DNA of 42,556 bases from JAEXNA01 sp050486105 (GTDB lineage: Bacteria > Vulcanimicrobiota > Xenobia > Xenobiales > JADMJV01). The stretch lies in the NCBI GenBank assembly GCA_050486105.1, contig JBJHCR010000010.1, forward strand, positions 1-42,556, read 5' to 3'. Positions 7,436 to 15,585 of the stretch are shown here, in pieces; position 1 is the first letter of the stretch; each line of letters begins with the position of its first letter. A program made the translations under genes and the position numbers. Below the pieces are notes generated by a model, which was given only the letters and a program-made list of their open reading frames with translations, had not been told where the DNA came from and did no database searches.

Positions 7436-8056
7436 ATGCGACCGACGACCCGACACATAACTGGATTCACCTTGACCGAACTCCTGGTGAGTAACGCCAT
7501 GCTCGCTTTGGTTTTGGCGCTTGCCATGGGCTCGATTATGCCGAGCGTGCGCATCACCAACCAAGCCGAGGCAGAATTGGCCGCTCAGCGCGGGGTGTCC
7601 ATGCTGTTCGACCGCTTGGTCACCGAGATGAGCCCCTTGGATCGCGCTTCGGTGACCACGGCTCCTGACATCTTGAGTTTCCTGAGCGACAAGGCCTATA
7701 CGGGAACCAACTCTGCTATACCCGACGCCGATCTTCTGGATCTCGAGGTGCAGACTCCGGGACGGACCTGGCAGAAGAACGTGCTGTTGTACCTCCAAGA
7801 CGGAAACCTCTGGCGGCGAGAATACCCCTTTTTACACGGGGAACTCTTGCATCAGGTTTTCTCTGACAGCTTGCCGATTTTGGCCTTGGCGACCGGACCG
7901 CAACGGCAACTGTTAGTGCCCAATGTGGAGCTTTTTGAAGCCACCCCCGCTGGACGCTCTCGAGTGGCGGTTCGGATCCGAGCCGTGCATAGAAATACCG
8001 ACAAACCGGTGGCTTTCGAGTCTACGGTGCAAGTACAGATGAGAGGTGGACGATGA
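7436..8056 (+). CDS. Type IV prepilin, PilW/GspJ-like
   Basis: A 206-residue prepilin from the ATG at 7436. The short leader ends RHITG and is followed by FTLTELLVSNAMLALVLALAMG: Gly at -1, Phe at +1 and Glu at +5, the standard prepilin peptidase and methylation site. After the helix the protein has an extracellular beta-rich body with a WQKNVLLYLQDGNLWRR stretch; a very similar WQKNVLYYL phrase occurs in the prepilin at 40422, which supports common ancestry. A TTG at 7400 is also in frame but lies upstream of the likely transcription start. The stop overlaps the next start by ATGA, so the two are translationally coupled. Likely role: minor pilin or pseudopilin of a type IV pilus or type II secretion-like machine. 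Confidence 0.8.
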   Translation: MRPTTRHITGFTLTELLVSNAMLALVLALAMGSIMPSVRITNQAEAELAAQRGVSMLFDRLVTEMSPLDRASVTTAPDILSFLSDKAYTGTNSAIPDADLLDLEVQTPGRTWQKNVLLYLQDGNLWRREYPFLHGELLHQVFSDSLPILALATGPQRQLLVPNVELFEATPAGRSRVAVRIRAVHRNTDKPVAFESTVQVQMRGGR

Positions 8057-9297
8057 CATCGCGCAGAGGTATAGCCCTCGTCTCGATCCTGATCGTAGCG
8101 GCCACGCTTTTGGTCTTTATATCGGTTGGTCTCAAAATGGGAAGCAGTGGGGTGCTCTTCGTCTCCCAAGTGCACAAAAGAAACGTGGCTCTGGGTGCCG
8201 CTGAAGCGGGTGTCTTTGAAGCCATGCTCAGACTGCAGCAAAACAAGCACTTCACCGGGAACTTCCAAGGCACCTTGACCGACTCCCAAGGCACCTATCA
8301 AGTGTCGGTGGACAACCAACTGTTTGGCAACCGAGTGGCCCGGGTGACGTCCACCGGAGAGTATGGCCGCGTAAAGCGCACCATCCGAGCTGAACTCGAA
8401 CCCGATTCCGCCGGGATGCAAGCCTTGACCCTGGATGGCAAAGTTTACGTCTTCGATCGTGCCTACGTGAATGCCATCGCCTCACCCTCGAGCCCCGTCG
8501 CTCGACCAGGTCACGCCTACACCGCCTACCAAAGCGGCGGGGCGCACTCGTACGTCGGTCGAGAGTTTCACTCTTCGGGCTCGAATCCACTGCTCCATGC
8601 TACCGGGGAACTGTCTACCAGAGGCAACTTCGATCCTGACTTAGAGAGAGTATCCATGGTGGAGTTGACCAACACTGTCAAACAGCAATACCGCTTAGAC
8701 CCGGTGCAGATGGCCAGCGGCTCCTTTGCCACCGCCACCACCCTTGGTCCCGGAGTGCTCGCCGGCAGCACCGAAGTGAACGCAGACGTGGAAGTCCACG
8801 GCAAGGTGATCGTTCCCAAAGGAACCACCCTAGTCATCAACGGGGATGCTCGATTCCTGGGAGGTTTGGGTGGCGAGGGGCAAGTGGTGGTCAATGGGGA
8901 TGCCCTAGTGCGCACCGACGCCACCTTCGACCCCAGTATTGAAGAGGGCATAAAGTTGTACGTGGACCAGTCGCTGCTGATCACCCACCCCCAAACCGCC
9001 GTGGAAGACGGAGAGGTGCAAAATGCCGTCTTCCATGAAGTGGGAGACTATTTTGCCAAGATGCCCATCGAAGCTTCCACCGATCTTTCCGTGGCACTGC
9101 CGGTTTCGGCCCCAAGAGGGACAGAGTTTTTCTCTTGGTTTGACCAGTCGGTGGGAAGCCCGGATTCAGAGTTTTCGTTATGGTACAACGGTGATGGCAC
9201 CGACATTTACCCAGGACTCACAGAGGAGACAAAACAATGGCTCAACGATTCAAGAAGCCTCCTTCCGCAACTCGAGAGTTGGGGAGGCGGACCCTAA
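8053..9297 (+). CDS. PilX-like prepilin with beta-helix-like passenger
   Basis: A 414-residue protein. The leader MTSRRG is followed by IALVSILIVAATLLVFISVG: Gly at -1, no Glu at +5, as in PilX-type minor pilins. The start has a strong GAGAGGTGG upstream and overlaps the previous stop by 4 nt. Residues 45-60 carry the PilX-like AAEAGVFEAMLRLQ. From about 245 to 300 there is a repeating VEVHGKVIVPKG..LVINGDARF..VVVNGDALV pattern suggestive of a beta-helix or bactofilin-like stack. Likely exported and displayed on a pilus tip or pseudopilus. Its 3' end overlaps the next gene by 61 nt in another frame. Confidence 0.75.
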   Translation: MTSRRGIALVSILIVAATLLVFISVGLKMGSSGVLFVSQVHKRNVALGAAEAGVFEAMLRLQQNKHFTGNFQGTLTDSQGTYQVSVDNQLFGNRVARVTSTGEYGRVKRTIRAELEPDSAGMQALTLDGKVYVFDRAYVNAIASPSSPVARPGHAYTAYQSGGAHSYVGREFHSSGSNPLLHATGELSTRGNFDPDLERVSMVELTNTVKQQYRLDPVQMASGSFATATTLGPGVLAGSTEVNADVEVHGKVIVPKGTTLVINGDARFLGGLGGEGQVVVNGDALVRTDATFDPSIEEGIKLYVDQSLLITHPQTAVEDGEVQNAVFHEVGDYFAKMPIEASTDLSVALPVSAPRGTEFFSWFDQSVGSPDSEFSLWYNGDGTDIYPGLTEETKQWLNDSRSLLPQLESWGGGP

Positions 9298-9809
9298 ACT
9301 ACCTCGGGGTTCTCTTCATTCTGCTCTTTGTTTTCCAGCCCGGTTGGGCCGGCTCTTCCAGTGGAGATGATGGGGGAGGAGGATGCAGCAGCAGTGGTTC
9401 TCAGAGTTCCTCGAGCAGCTATATCGCCGACGAGGTTCTGGCTACCTACTCCGAGGGCTCGCCGCTCATGGATTTGGCAGGCATAGACTACAACGAGTCC
9501 ATCGAAAGCGATGGTTATGTGGCGCGCCTTCTAGGGGGGGCCTCCAACCGCTTCGATGCTCGACTACCTGGGTACTCCTACTTCCAAGGAGTGGCCCAAG
9601 CCAACGGCCACATCTCCTTGGCCGGCCAAGTTCGAGTGGTTGGGGCCGTGCTGGGAGCCGATATGGAGGACGCCACTGCGAGCTTCTACCAAGGAGCCAT
9701 GGTGACCACCAACGCCCAAGCTTTCTTTGGGGCAGGAAGCAGTTTAGTCGGTGGTCCTGACGGAATTCAGACCCGCATCAAATCCTGGGAGATCGTTCCC
9801 GAAGGCTGA
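9237..9809 (+). CDS. Secreted Ser/Gly-rich protein, possibly the detached C-terminal part of the PilX-like protein
   Basis: A 190-residue protein starting inside the previous gene (61-nt overlap, different frame). GAGGAG 8 nt before the ATG supports the start. The N-terminus is basic and then hydrophobic (LNYLGVLFILLFVFQPGWAG), a signal peptide with likely cleavage after WAG; a Ser/Gly linker with one Cys follows. Residues 120-175 have a beta-helix-like pattern (HISLAGQVRVVGAVLGADM) resembling the end of the 627-residue PilX-like protein at 38067, which is in one piece. Either a split gene or a separate partner exported with the prepilin. No known family. Confidence 0.6.
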   Translation: MAQRFKKPPSATRELGRRTLNYLGVLFILLFVFQPGWAGSSSGDDGGGGCSSSGSQSSSSSYIADEVLATYSEGSPLMDLAGIDYNESIESDGYVARLLGGASNRFDARLPGYSYFQGVAQANGHISLAGQVRVVGAVLGADMEDATASFYQGAMVTTNAQAFFGAGSSLVGGPDGIQTRIKSWEIVPEG

Positions 9810-9821
9810 GAAGGCCGCGCG

Positions 9822-10283
9822 CTACCGTACGAGCAACGTTCGGCTCTCCAAGGTCACCCTCCGCTGTCGCCCGTCGTCGTCCCAAACGCCGGTGACCACG
9901 ATGCGGTACATCTCATCGGTGATGGGAAAGACCCTGGCCTGCAGTCGGAAGGTGGCTGCCGCTTTCCGGCCCACCTCGTTCTTGGTCGGATCGTCCTCGT
10001 CGTCCAATAGATACTCGATCTTCGTTTCTTGATAGCCATCAGGGTCGTTCAAGGCCTGTTCGAACAGGGGAGGAAAGTCCCGAACTCGCTCTAGCAAACT
10101 TCGAGCCTCCATGGAAGCTTGGGCTTGATGCTTACTTTCGCTGGCCGACCGATGAATCATGGCGGTGTACCCCACCATAGTCAGAATGGCAATCAGCAAA
10201 ATCAAGAAAGCGATGATCACTTCCAGCAGCGATACTGCCGCGGCCTTAGAGAATACTCCGGGTCTTGACTTCACCGAGATCAC
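9822..10283 (-). CDS. Type IV prepilin, PilV/GspI-like, Ala at -1
   Basis: A 153-residue protein starting with GTG directly after the lnt stop codon (TAAGTG). The helix VSLLEVIIAFLILLIAILTMVG has Glu at +5, which places the cleavage after Ala, not Gly, in the leader (...FSKAAA). Prepilin peptidases can accept Ala at -1 but usually less well. The body is short, with a Leu/Arg-rich helix after the membrane part, and resembles PilV or GspI minor pilins. A second GTG at 10274 is an alternative start. It closes the long minus-strand array and is convergent with the prepilin operon ending at 9809, with only 12 nt between. Confidence 0.7.
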   Translation of the reverse strand: MISVKSRPGVFSKAAAVSLLEVIIAFLILLIAILTMVGYTAMIHRSASESKHQAQASMEARSLLERVRDFPPLFEQALNDPDGYQETKIEYLLDDEDDPTKNEVGRKAAATFRLQARVFPITDEMYRIVVTGVWDDDGRQRRVTLESRTLLVR

Positions 10284-11672
10284 TTATCGTTGCTCTACCA
10301 TCTCACGACTCTGCCCACCCGATTCCAAGTCTAACAGTATCGCCCCTGTTTGACCAGGAGAAGTGCGAGTCAAGACCGCACCATTGGAGGCTATGAACCC
10401 CGTAACCCCCGCATTTGAGGCTTGCAAAACCGGTCTCCTGGTCTGAGCGGCACGCAGGATGGCTGAACGAAAGTGGGCCTCTTTGGCAAAGTCCCACCCC
10501 AGACTCACATCGTTGGTCACCACTAGGAAGAAGTCCACCTCAGTGGCAACCTCTGTTGCCGGGCCAACGGTCATGGATTCATAACAAATCAGAACGGCAA
10601 AGCGACCCAAAGGAGACTCGAAGACCACCCGCTCCTTCCCCGGAAGCAGTTGATTCTCGTCGGGGAAGGGTTTCACTCTTAGAAAAGCCGTCCCCAAGAC
10701 TCCCGGTAAGGGAACGTATTCACCAAACGGCACCAATCGTCGCTTGCGGTACTCCTGAACGAAACGCCCGGTTTCAGAAACTTGGGTGACCGAGTTGAAC
10801 CATCCGTCCCTGCTGGTCTCCATGGAGGAAACCAGGATCTCGATTTGTAGGTTTCGCGCCAACCCGGACACCACTTTCACCTCCTGTTGCAGACGTCTGA
10901 GGTCCCTCACCGGCCAAGCTGTTTCCGGCCAAACCACTAGGCTGCTCCCATGCTCGGCTGCCAGACGAGTGTAGTGAGCCAACTCTCCTTTAAGCTCCCT
11001 TTCGAAATCCTGGTTCCACTTCTGCTCTTGAGCTCGTTCGGTATGAACTAATCCCACCCCAGACATCAGTTCGAGTTCCTGAGCTTCGAGTGTGGGATGC
11101 AAACTCCAACTCAGCATCAGCCACAGACCCAGAAGGCAAAACCCCGCCTGCACCCCTCGCCGCTCCCAACTGCTGAGAAGTTCAGAGATTCCTCCCAGAA
11201 GAAAGGCGGCTCCCGAAAGACCAAGCCATGGCAAGGTCGTTAGCAATTCGGGCCTAGAGGACAGTGCCGCCATGGGAGTTTCCCAGTCGAAGCCTGATGG
11301 CCCCGAAAGCAGAAGAAAGCTCACTAGGGCATAACCCAAGCCGGTTCCTAGAACCCTGGACCAGAGCGAATCCCGCAAAGAGAAATGAAGCCAAAGCAGA
11401 GCCGGAAGGGGGAAGGCAAGCCAAGGCAGACCCCGGAAAAAAGTTAGGAATATCCAATAGGACGGCCCGTTGACCAGCGCCCAGAGGTGAAACACGCAAG
11501 CAAAGGCCAATCCCCACAGCGCAGAATACAAGAACGCCCGCTTGGGGCCCAAGCCTCGCAAGAACCTCGACAGCAAAGCCGGAGCGAGCAACACCAGAGG
11601 TCCCAACCCTACGAAGGCTCCCAAGAGCGCAAGCCATGCCCCGAGAGCCAAACCCCATCTCTTGGGATTCAA
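10284..11672 (-). CDS. lnt: Apolipoprotein N-acyltransferase
   Basis: A 462-residue Lnt. It transfers an acyl chain from phospholipid to the N-terminal Cys of lipoproteins, the last step of lipoprotein maturation in the inner membrane. The N-terminal 190 residues are membrane helices; the rest is the nitrilase-like periplasmic domain. The catalytic triad is visible: Glu250 (VWPETAWP), Lys310 (YRKRRLVPFGEYVP) and Cys363 (LICYES). Length is close to the usual 450-520. The TTG start follows GGGAGG by 3 nt, close but with no better alternative; it lies 31 nt after the M16 gene. A final membrane helix, present in E. coli Lnt, is not obvious at the C-terminus here. The presence of Lnt supports a diderm cell envelope. 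Confidence 0.9.
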   Translation of the reverse strand: MNPKRWGLALGAWLALLGAFVGLGPLVLLAPALLSRFLRGLGPKRAFLYSALWGLAFACVFHLWALVNGPSYWIFLTFFRGLPWLAFPLPALLWLHFSLRDSLWSRVLGTGLGYALVSFLLLSGPSGFDWETPMAALSSRPELLTTLPWLGLSGAAFLLGGISELLSSWERRGVQAGFCLLGLWLMLSWSLHPTLEAQELELMSGVGLVHTERAQEQKWNQDFERELKGELAHYTRLAAEHGSSLVVWPETAWPVRDLRRLQQEVKVVSGLARNLQIEILVSSMETSRDGWFNSVTQVSETGRFVQEYRKRRLVPFGEYVPLPGVLGTAFLRVKPFPDENQLLPGKERVVFESPLGRFAVLICYESMTVGPATEVATEVDFFLVVTNDVSLGWDFAKEAHFRSAILRAAQTRRPVLQASNAGVTGFIASNGAVLTRTSPGQTGAILLDLESGGQSREMVEQR

Positions 11673-11703
11673 GGTCCTCCCTTCACCAGTAGAGGCTCTA
11701 CCT

Positions 11704-13290
11704 CTACCGAAAAACCGAACTCACAGGAACCACACGGACTTCACTCAAGTTTAGTGGAAAGCCTTCGATCACCCTATCCTCTTGTAAGATGTCGTCCGGC
11801 TTGGGGCTGTTGTATTCTATGGGTGAGGGAGCCCCCTTGAGCAGCTCAGCCCTAAGATCGCCGGCGCTCTTGGTCACCATGACGATCTCCAGGTTGTCCG
11901 CTTGAAGATGGCGCCTCAGAGCCTCATTCACGTCCTCGAGAGTCAACTTCTGAAGTTCGGCTCGAAGCCAGGGCACATAGGATGGAAGTCCGTAATACTT
12001 CTGGTCCAATTCGTAGCCCAAGCGAGTGGAACTGCTCTCAACCAGCACTGGTGCGTTTTTCAACAGAAAAGAGCGGGTAGCTTCAAACTGCTCTTCGGTC
12101 AATCCGTCCCGAACCAACTTCTCCAATTCGAAGAGAGTGGCGCGCAAGGTGAAGAGGGCGTTTTCGGGTTGAACCGGGCGCACCCAGATGGAGAAAAGTT
12201 GCTGCCTTCTGGCGTAGTTCGGTTCGGGACGCATAAGAAACATTCCCCGAGGGAAATATTCGATGTAGGCATAGTTTCCATAATTCAAGCCTCGAGCTTC
12301 CCGCAACCGCTGATAGAGGTGACTGTTGCTAGAGCGGTGTTCGCCCAGGAATGAGCGAACCAAATTGAGAGCCGCCCAGTCTGGGTGGGCCCGATTGACC
12401 TCTATGGGGAAGCCCAGCGAAAGAGCCACGGAACGGGTGTCCTTTTCCACCAAAGTCACTCGACGTCCGTGAGGGGCCACCGGTAGGGGCAACTCGGGAG
12501 CGGCCTCTTTGGTGGGCCTATTGGGGGGCTGAGGGAGCGCTGCTCTCAAAGTCTTGCCAAGCCCGTGGGGAATATCAAGGACCCTACCTCCCTCCACAGC
12601 GTGCACTTGGTCTTGAGGAAGATTGGCCTTCAGGGTCTCTAGAAGTTCTTGGGGATATCCGTCAGGGTATCCTCCCGCCACTCCGAGAACCAAGTTCTCA
12701 GGATGAAAATTTTGATGATAGAAGTCCCGAAGGTGCTCTTCGGTCACGGAGTCCAAGGCAGTGAGAGTGCCCAGATTATGATGCCCATAAGGATGGTAAC
12801 TCGGGGTGAGTTGGAGGTACAAGACTTCCTTCCCTAACTCCTCATCATTATTGGCCCTGAGTTCCTGGGTCAAGAAATTCTTGGTCTGCTCCTTAAGGCG
12901 GGCCAAATCATCTGAGTGGAACCCTGGGCGGGTCAGCATTTCCACCAGAACGGGGGTGAAGAGGTCTAGGTGATCTCGATGAAAAGCAGCTGAGAAGGTG
13001 GTCATTTCTTTGTCCACAGTGCTGTCCACCGAGACCGCCCAGGGATAGAAGAGTTCCAGGAGGTCCCCATAGCTTCGATCCTGACTGCCTCCTTGGCTGA
13101 GAAGCGCAGAAGTCAGATGCGCCGTTCCAGGGAGGCTTTCGGGATCGTCGGCTGCACCGGTGAGAAACTGGACTCGAACTTGAATCAGAGGGCTATCCCC
13201 TGGCAACTCAACCAAGGATTGACCGAAAGCCCCGAGGGGCCAAAGCAGTATCAATCCTAGCAGAGCCAGACTCTTGAAATATCGCTTCAT
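11704..13290 (-). CDS. M16-family peptidase-like protein without the zinc motif, secreted
   Basis: A 528-residue protein with a signal peptide (LALLGLILLWPLGAFGQS). The fold resembles M16 peptidases, but the position of the zinc motif HxxEH reads GTAHLTSALL, so the Zn ligands are missing. Such inactive halves pair with an active M16 subunit to close the substrate chamber, as in mitochondrial processing peptidase and bacterial M16 pairs. The start overlaps the stop of the active partner upstream by ATGA, which supports equimolar production. Lnt follows after 31 nt. Predicted location: periplasm or outer envelope. Confidence 0.85.
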   Translation of the reverse strand: MKRYFKSLALLGLILLWPLGAFGQSLVELPGDSPLIQVRVQFLTGAADDPESLPGTAHLTSALLSQGGSQDRSYGDLLELFYPWAVSVDSTVDKEMTTFSAAFHRDHLDLFTPVLVEMLTRPGFHSDDLARLKEQTKNFLTQELRANNDEELGKEVLYLQLTPSYHPYGHHNLGTLTALDSVTEEHLRDFYHQNFHPENLVLGVAGGYPDGYPQELLETLKANLPQDQVHAVEGGRVLDIPHGLGKTLRAALPQPPNRPTKEAAPELPLPVAPHGRRVTLVEKDTRSVALSLGFPIEVNRAHPDWAALNLVRSFLGEHRSSNSHLYQRLREARGLNYGNYAYIEYFPRGMFLMRPEPNYARRQQLFSIWVRPVQPENALFTLRATLFELEKLVRDGLTEEQFEATRSFLLKNAPVLVESSSTRLGYELDQKYYGLPSYVPWLRAELQKLTLEDVNEALRRHLQADNLEIVMVTKSAGDLRAELLKGAPSPIEYNSPKPDDILQEDRVIEGFPLNLSEVRVVPVSSVFR

Positions 13291-14642
13291 TGCTTGGTCC
13301 TCTCTTTCTGTTTCAAAGTCACGGTGGTCCGTCCCGACGGACGAAACACCTCCTCTGCCACTCTCTTTAGGGTTTCAGGAGTCACCGAGGCCAGTTTCCG
13401 ATGGTAGCGGTCAAGGGCCTCCAAATCGGTATCCAACGAGAGTTGGAAAGCCAGTGCCTGGGCCACCGACCCGGGCGAATCCTGGTTCAGCAGGGCGGAG
13501 TAGCGCTGACGAGATTTGACCCGCTCGAGACGCTCTGCCGAGAGGTCCATCTTCTTTGCCCCCTCGAAGGTTCTGTAGACCTGTTCTTGGACCTCGGAAA
13601 AGGCTTGAGGATCGGTGACTCGAACGGCCAACCCCACCACAAAGGGGTCTTTCTTTTTCCAGAAAAAAGGGCGAAACTGGTCCACAACTTTGTCTTCCAG
13701 GACAAGCTTTTGATACAATTCACCGGTCTGGGAGAACATCAAAGATTCCCACAACTCTAGAGCTGCTGTGGCCTCGAGGTCTTCAAATGAGGGGGCCTTA
13801 TAGGCCACCATCAACCAAGGTAGAGTGGGGGAGGGCCAATCGATGTGAGCCTTCCGGGCCTTGGTTTGAATGGGCTCTTCCGGGATCTCAGAAACATAGC
13901 TCCCCGGCTCCCAAGCTCCAAAGTATCTCTCCACTAGGGCGAAGGTCGACTCTTGATCTAGGTCGCCGACGAGCACCAGACTGGCGTACTCAGGACGGTA
14001 AAACCGATCAAAGAACTGCCAACTGTAATCGTAGCCTTCCGGATACTGCTCAATATCCTCCAAAAAGCCCATGGTGGTGTGCTCGTAGGTGTGTTCATCG
14101 AAGGCGGTGGCTTGAAGAGCTTCCATCATCTTGCGATACGGGTCCGAGCTATTTTTATTGTACTCCCCGAGCACGGCCAGAGCCTCGGTGCGAAACTCCG
14201 CCTCTTCATACTTCAAGCGCATAAATCGGTCGGCCTCATAATCAAGGATACGGTCGAGATCGTCCTTTAGGAAGACCTTATGATAGACTGTTTGGTCGTG
14301 CCAAGTCCAAGCGTTGGAATCGGCGCCGGCCTCCTTGAGCATGTCCTGAGCCAAATCCACCGGATATCGTTCGGTGCCACGGAACATCAGGTGCTCGAAG
14401 AAATGGGCAAAGCCCGACTTGCCCTCTTCAACCTCGTCACGAGAGCCCACCCGCATCACCAACTGCAGGGCGACCACGTCGGGGGTGTCCGAGGGAACCA
14501 CCACCACTTGCATTCCGTTGGGCAAATGTCGCACCTCAGTTCCCGGAGGAATCAAGGTTTCGGAATTGCCCGAGGTCAACAAGCACAGCATAAGCCCAGG
14601 CACCAGGGCCCGGCGAACTAGGGATAAAGCACGATTGAGCAT
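13287..14642 (-). CDS. M16-family zinc metallopeptidase, active subunit, secreted
   Basis: A 451-residue insulinase-type (M16) peptidase with an N-terminal export signal (LVPGLMLCLLTS). The inverted zinc motif is intact: His80-Phe-Phe-Glu83-His84, with the distal ligand Glu160 (GEYNKN) 77 residues after Glu83, exactly the family spacing. It would cut short, unfolded peptides in the periplasm. It is followed by the motif-less partner at 11704-13290 with a 4-nt overlap, and preceded by fdhD with a 54-nt gap, the widest in this array, so an internal promoter here is possible. Confidence 0.9.
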   Translation of the reverse strand: MLNRALSLVRRALVPGLMLCLLTSGNSETLIPPGTEVRHLPNGMQVVVVPSDTPDVVALQLVMRVGSRDEVEEGKSGFAHFFEHLMFRGTERYPVDLAQDMLKEAGADSNAWTWHDQTVYHKVFLKDDLDRILDYEADRFMRLKYEEAEFRTEALAVLGEYNKNSSDPYRKMMEALQATAFDEHTYEHTTMGFLEDIEQYPEGYDYSWQFFDRFYRPEYASLVLVGDLDQESTFALVERYFGAWEPGSYVSEIPEEPIQTKARKAHIDWPSPTLPWLMVAYKAPSFEDLEATAALELWESLMFSQTGELYQKLVLEDKVVDQFRPFFWKKKDPFVVGLAVRVTDPQAFSEVQEQVYRTFEGAKKMDLSAERLERVKSRQRYSALLNQDSPGSVAQALAFQLSLDTDLEALDRYHRKLASVTPETLKRVAEEVFRPSGRTTVTLKQKERTKQ

Positions 14643-14696
14643 GTCTGCCTATACACCGAGAAAAACCGGGATCCTTTACCCTCCGGGTGGGTCCAA

Positions 14697-15566
14697 TCAA
14701 TAACGATTGACCCGCTGGGAGCCAACGAAGCCGTAACAGGGGATTCCGCAGCGCTCGGCCAGGCGAACTGCCAAGTCTGTGGGTGCCCCCAAGGATGCCA
14801 TGAAACCGCTCCCGGCCCGCACCGCTTTAGCCGCCAATTCAAAAGACAGACGGCTGCTGAAGAGCAGGCCGCAGCCCGGGGGAAGGGCGAAGCGCTCTGA
14901 ACCTGAGTCCGTCAGCAGCAGCCGGCCCAAAGCCTTGTCGCAGGCGTTGTGCCGCCCCACATCCTCAGCAACCCCCAGCAACTCTCCGGTAGTTTCCAGC
15001 ACCATGGTTGCGTGGCAGGCTCCGGTCTTAGCGAACACCGGACAAACCTTGAGGAACCTTTCGGAGGCAGCGCTCAGCACCGAGAAGGCTTCAGCGGAAT
15101 CCTCCAGGCCCACCCGGGACTCGGAATTGCCAAGCCCCTGCTCGGCAGCCCAATCCAGCAAGGCGTTCACCTGTCCTAACTCGTCGAAGCTGCACATACC
15201 GCAAGCCGACTGAGGGAGAGACAGAGAGGGACGCCGTCCCAGGCGTTCTTGGCAAGTGGCCTCGCTGAGGCGCAATCGGGCAACCACACGGTTGAGCTCA
15301 TTGGGTCCGCCGCCCACACAAAAGTCCAAGGTCCCGAGCTCCACCCGCTTGGCAATCAAGCCTTCGGAAAAAAGAAGTCCCGCCGCCAATTCGATGTCCT
15401 GACCGGGAGTCCGCATGGTGGCTGCCAGTCGTTGAACGTTTCCGTCCGAGGACTGGAAGAGAACATTGAGCGGCTCCTCGGCCACCAGGGTGTCCGACCG
15501 GCGACTGGCCCCATCGGTGGTCAGGCGAAGGATCGCACGCTTTGTCGTACAGCGCTTCTTCTGCAC
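14697..15566 (-). CDS. fdhD: Formate dehydrogenase accessory sulfurtransferase FdhD
   Basis: A 289-residue FdhD from a GTG at 15566. FdhD carries sulfur from a Cys desulfurase to the bis-MGD cofactor of formate dehydrogenase-type enzymes. The motif Cys122-Gly-Met-Cys125 followed by SFDE matches the sulfur-transfer CxxC loop; the N-terminal EEPLNV and the C-terminal GRHNACDKALG segment are family hallmarks. The open frame extends to 15695, but the longer starts would overlap the oxidoreductase gene by up to 110 nt and add a basic tail; the GTG follows CAGGAC and gives the usual length (E. coli: 277 residues). It follows the oxidoreductase gene by 19 nt, the natural client. Confidence 0.9.
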   Translation of the reverse strand: MQKKRCTTKRAILRLTTDGASRRSDTLVAEEPLNVLFQSSDGNVQRLAATMRTPGQDIELAAGLLFSEGLIAKRVELGTLDFCVGGGPNELNRVVARLRLSEATCQERLGRRPSLSLPQSACGMCSFDELGQVNALLDWAAEQGLGNSESRVGLEDSAEAFSVLSAASERFLKVCPVFAKTGACHATMVLETTGELLGVAEDVGRHNACDKALGRLLLTDSGSERFALPPGCGLLFSSRLSFELAAKAVRAGSGFMASLGAPTDLAVRLAERCGIPCYGFVGSQRVNRY

Positions 15567-15585
15567 TTTAGGGTCCTGAATGCGC

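Noticed and set aside
7852..8421. 189-codon open frame on the minus strand across two prepilin genes
   Set aside because: Both overlapped genes carry definite prepilin signals and a coupled ATGA junction; this frame is a shadow.
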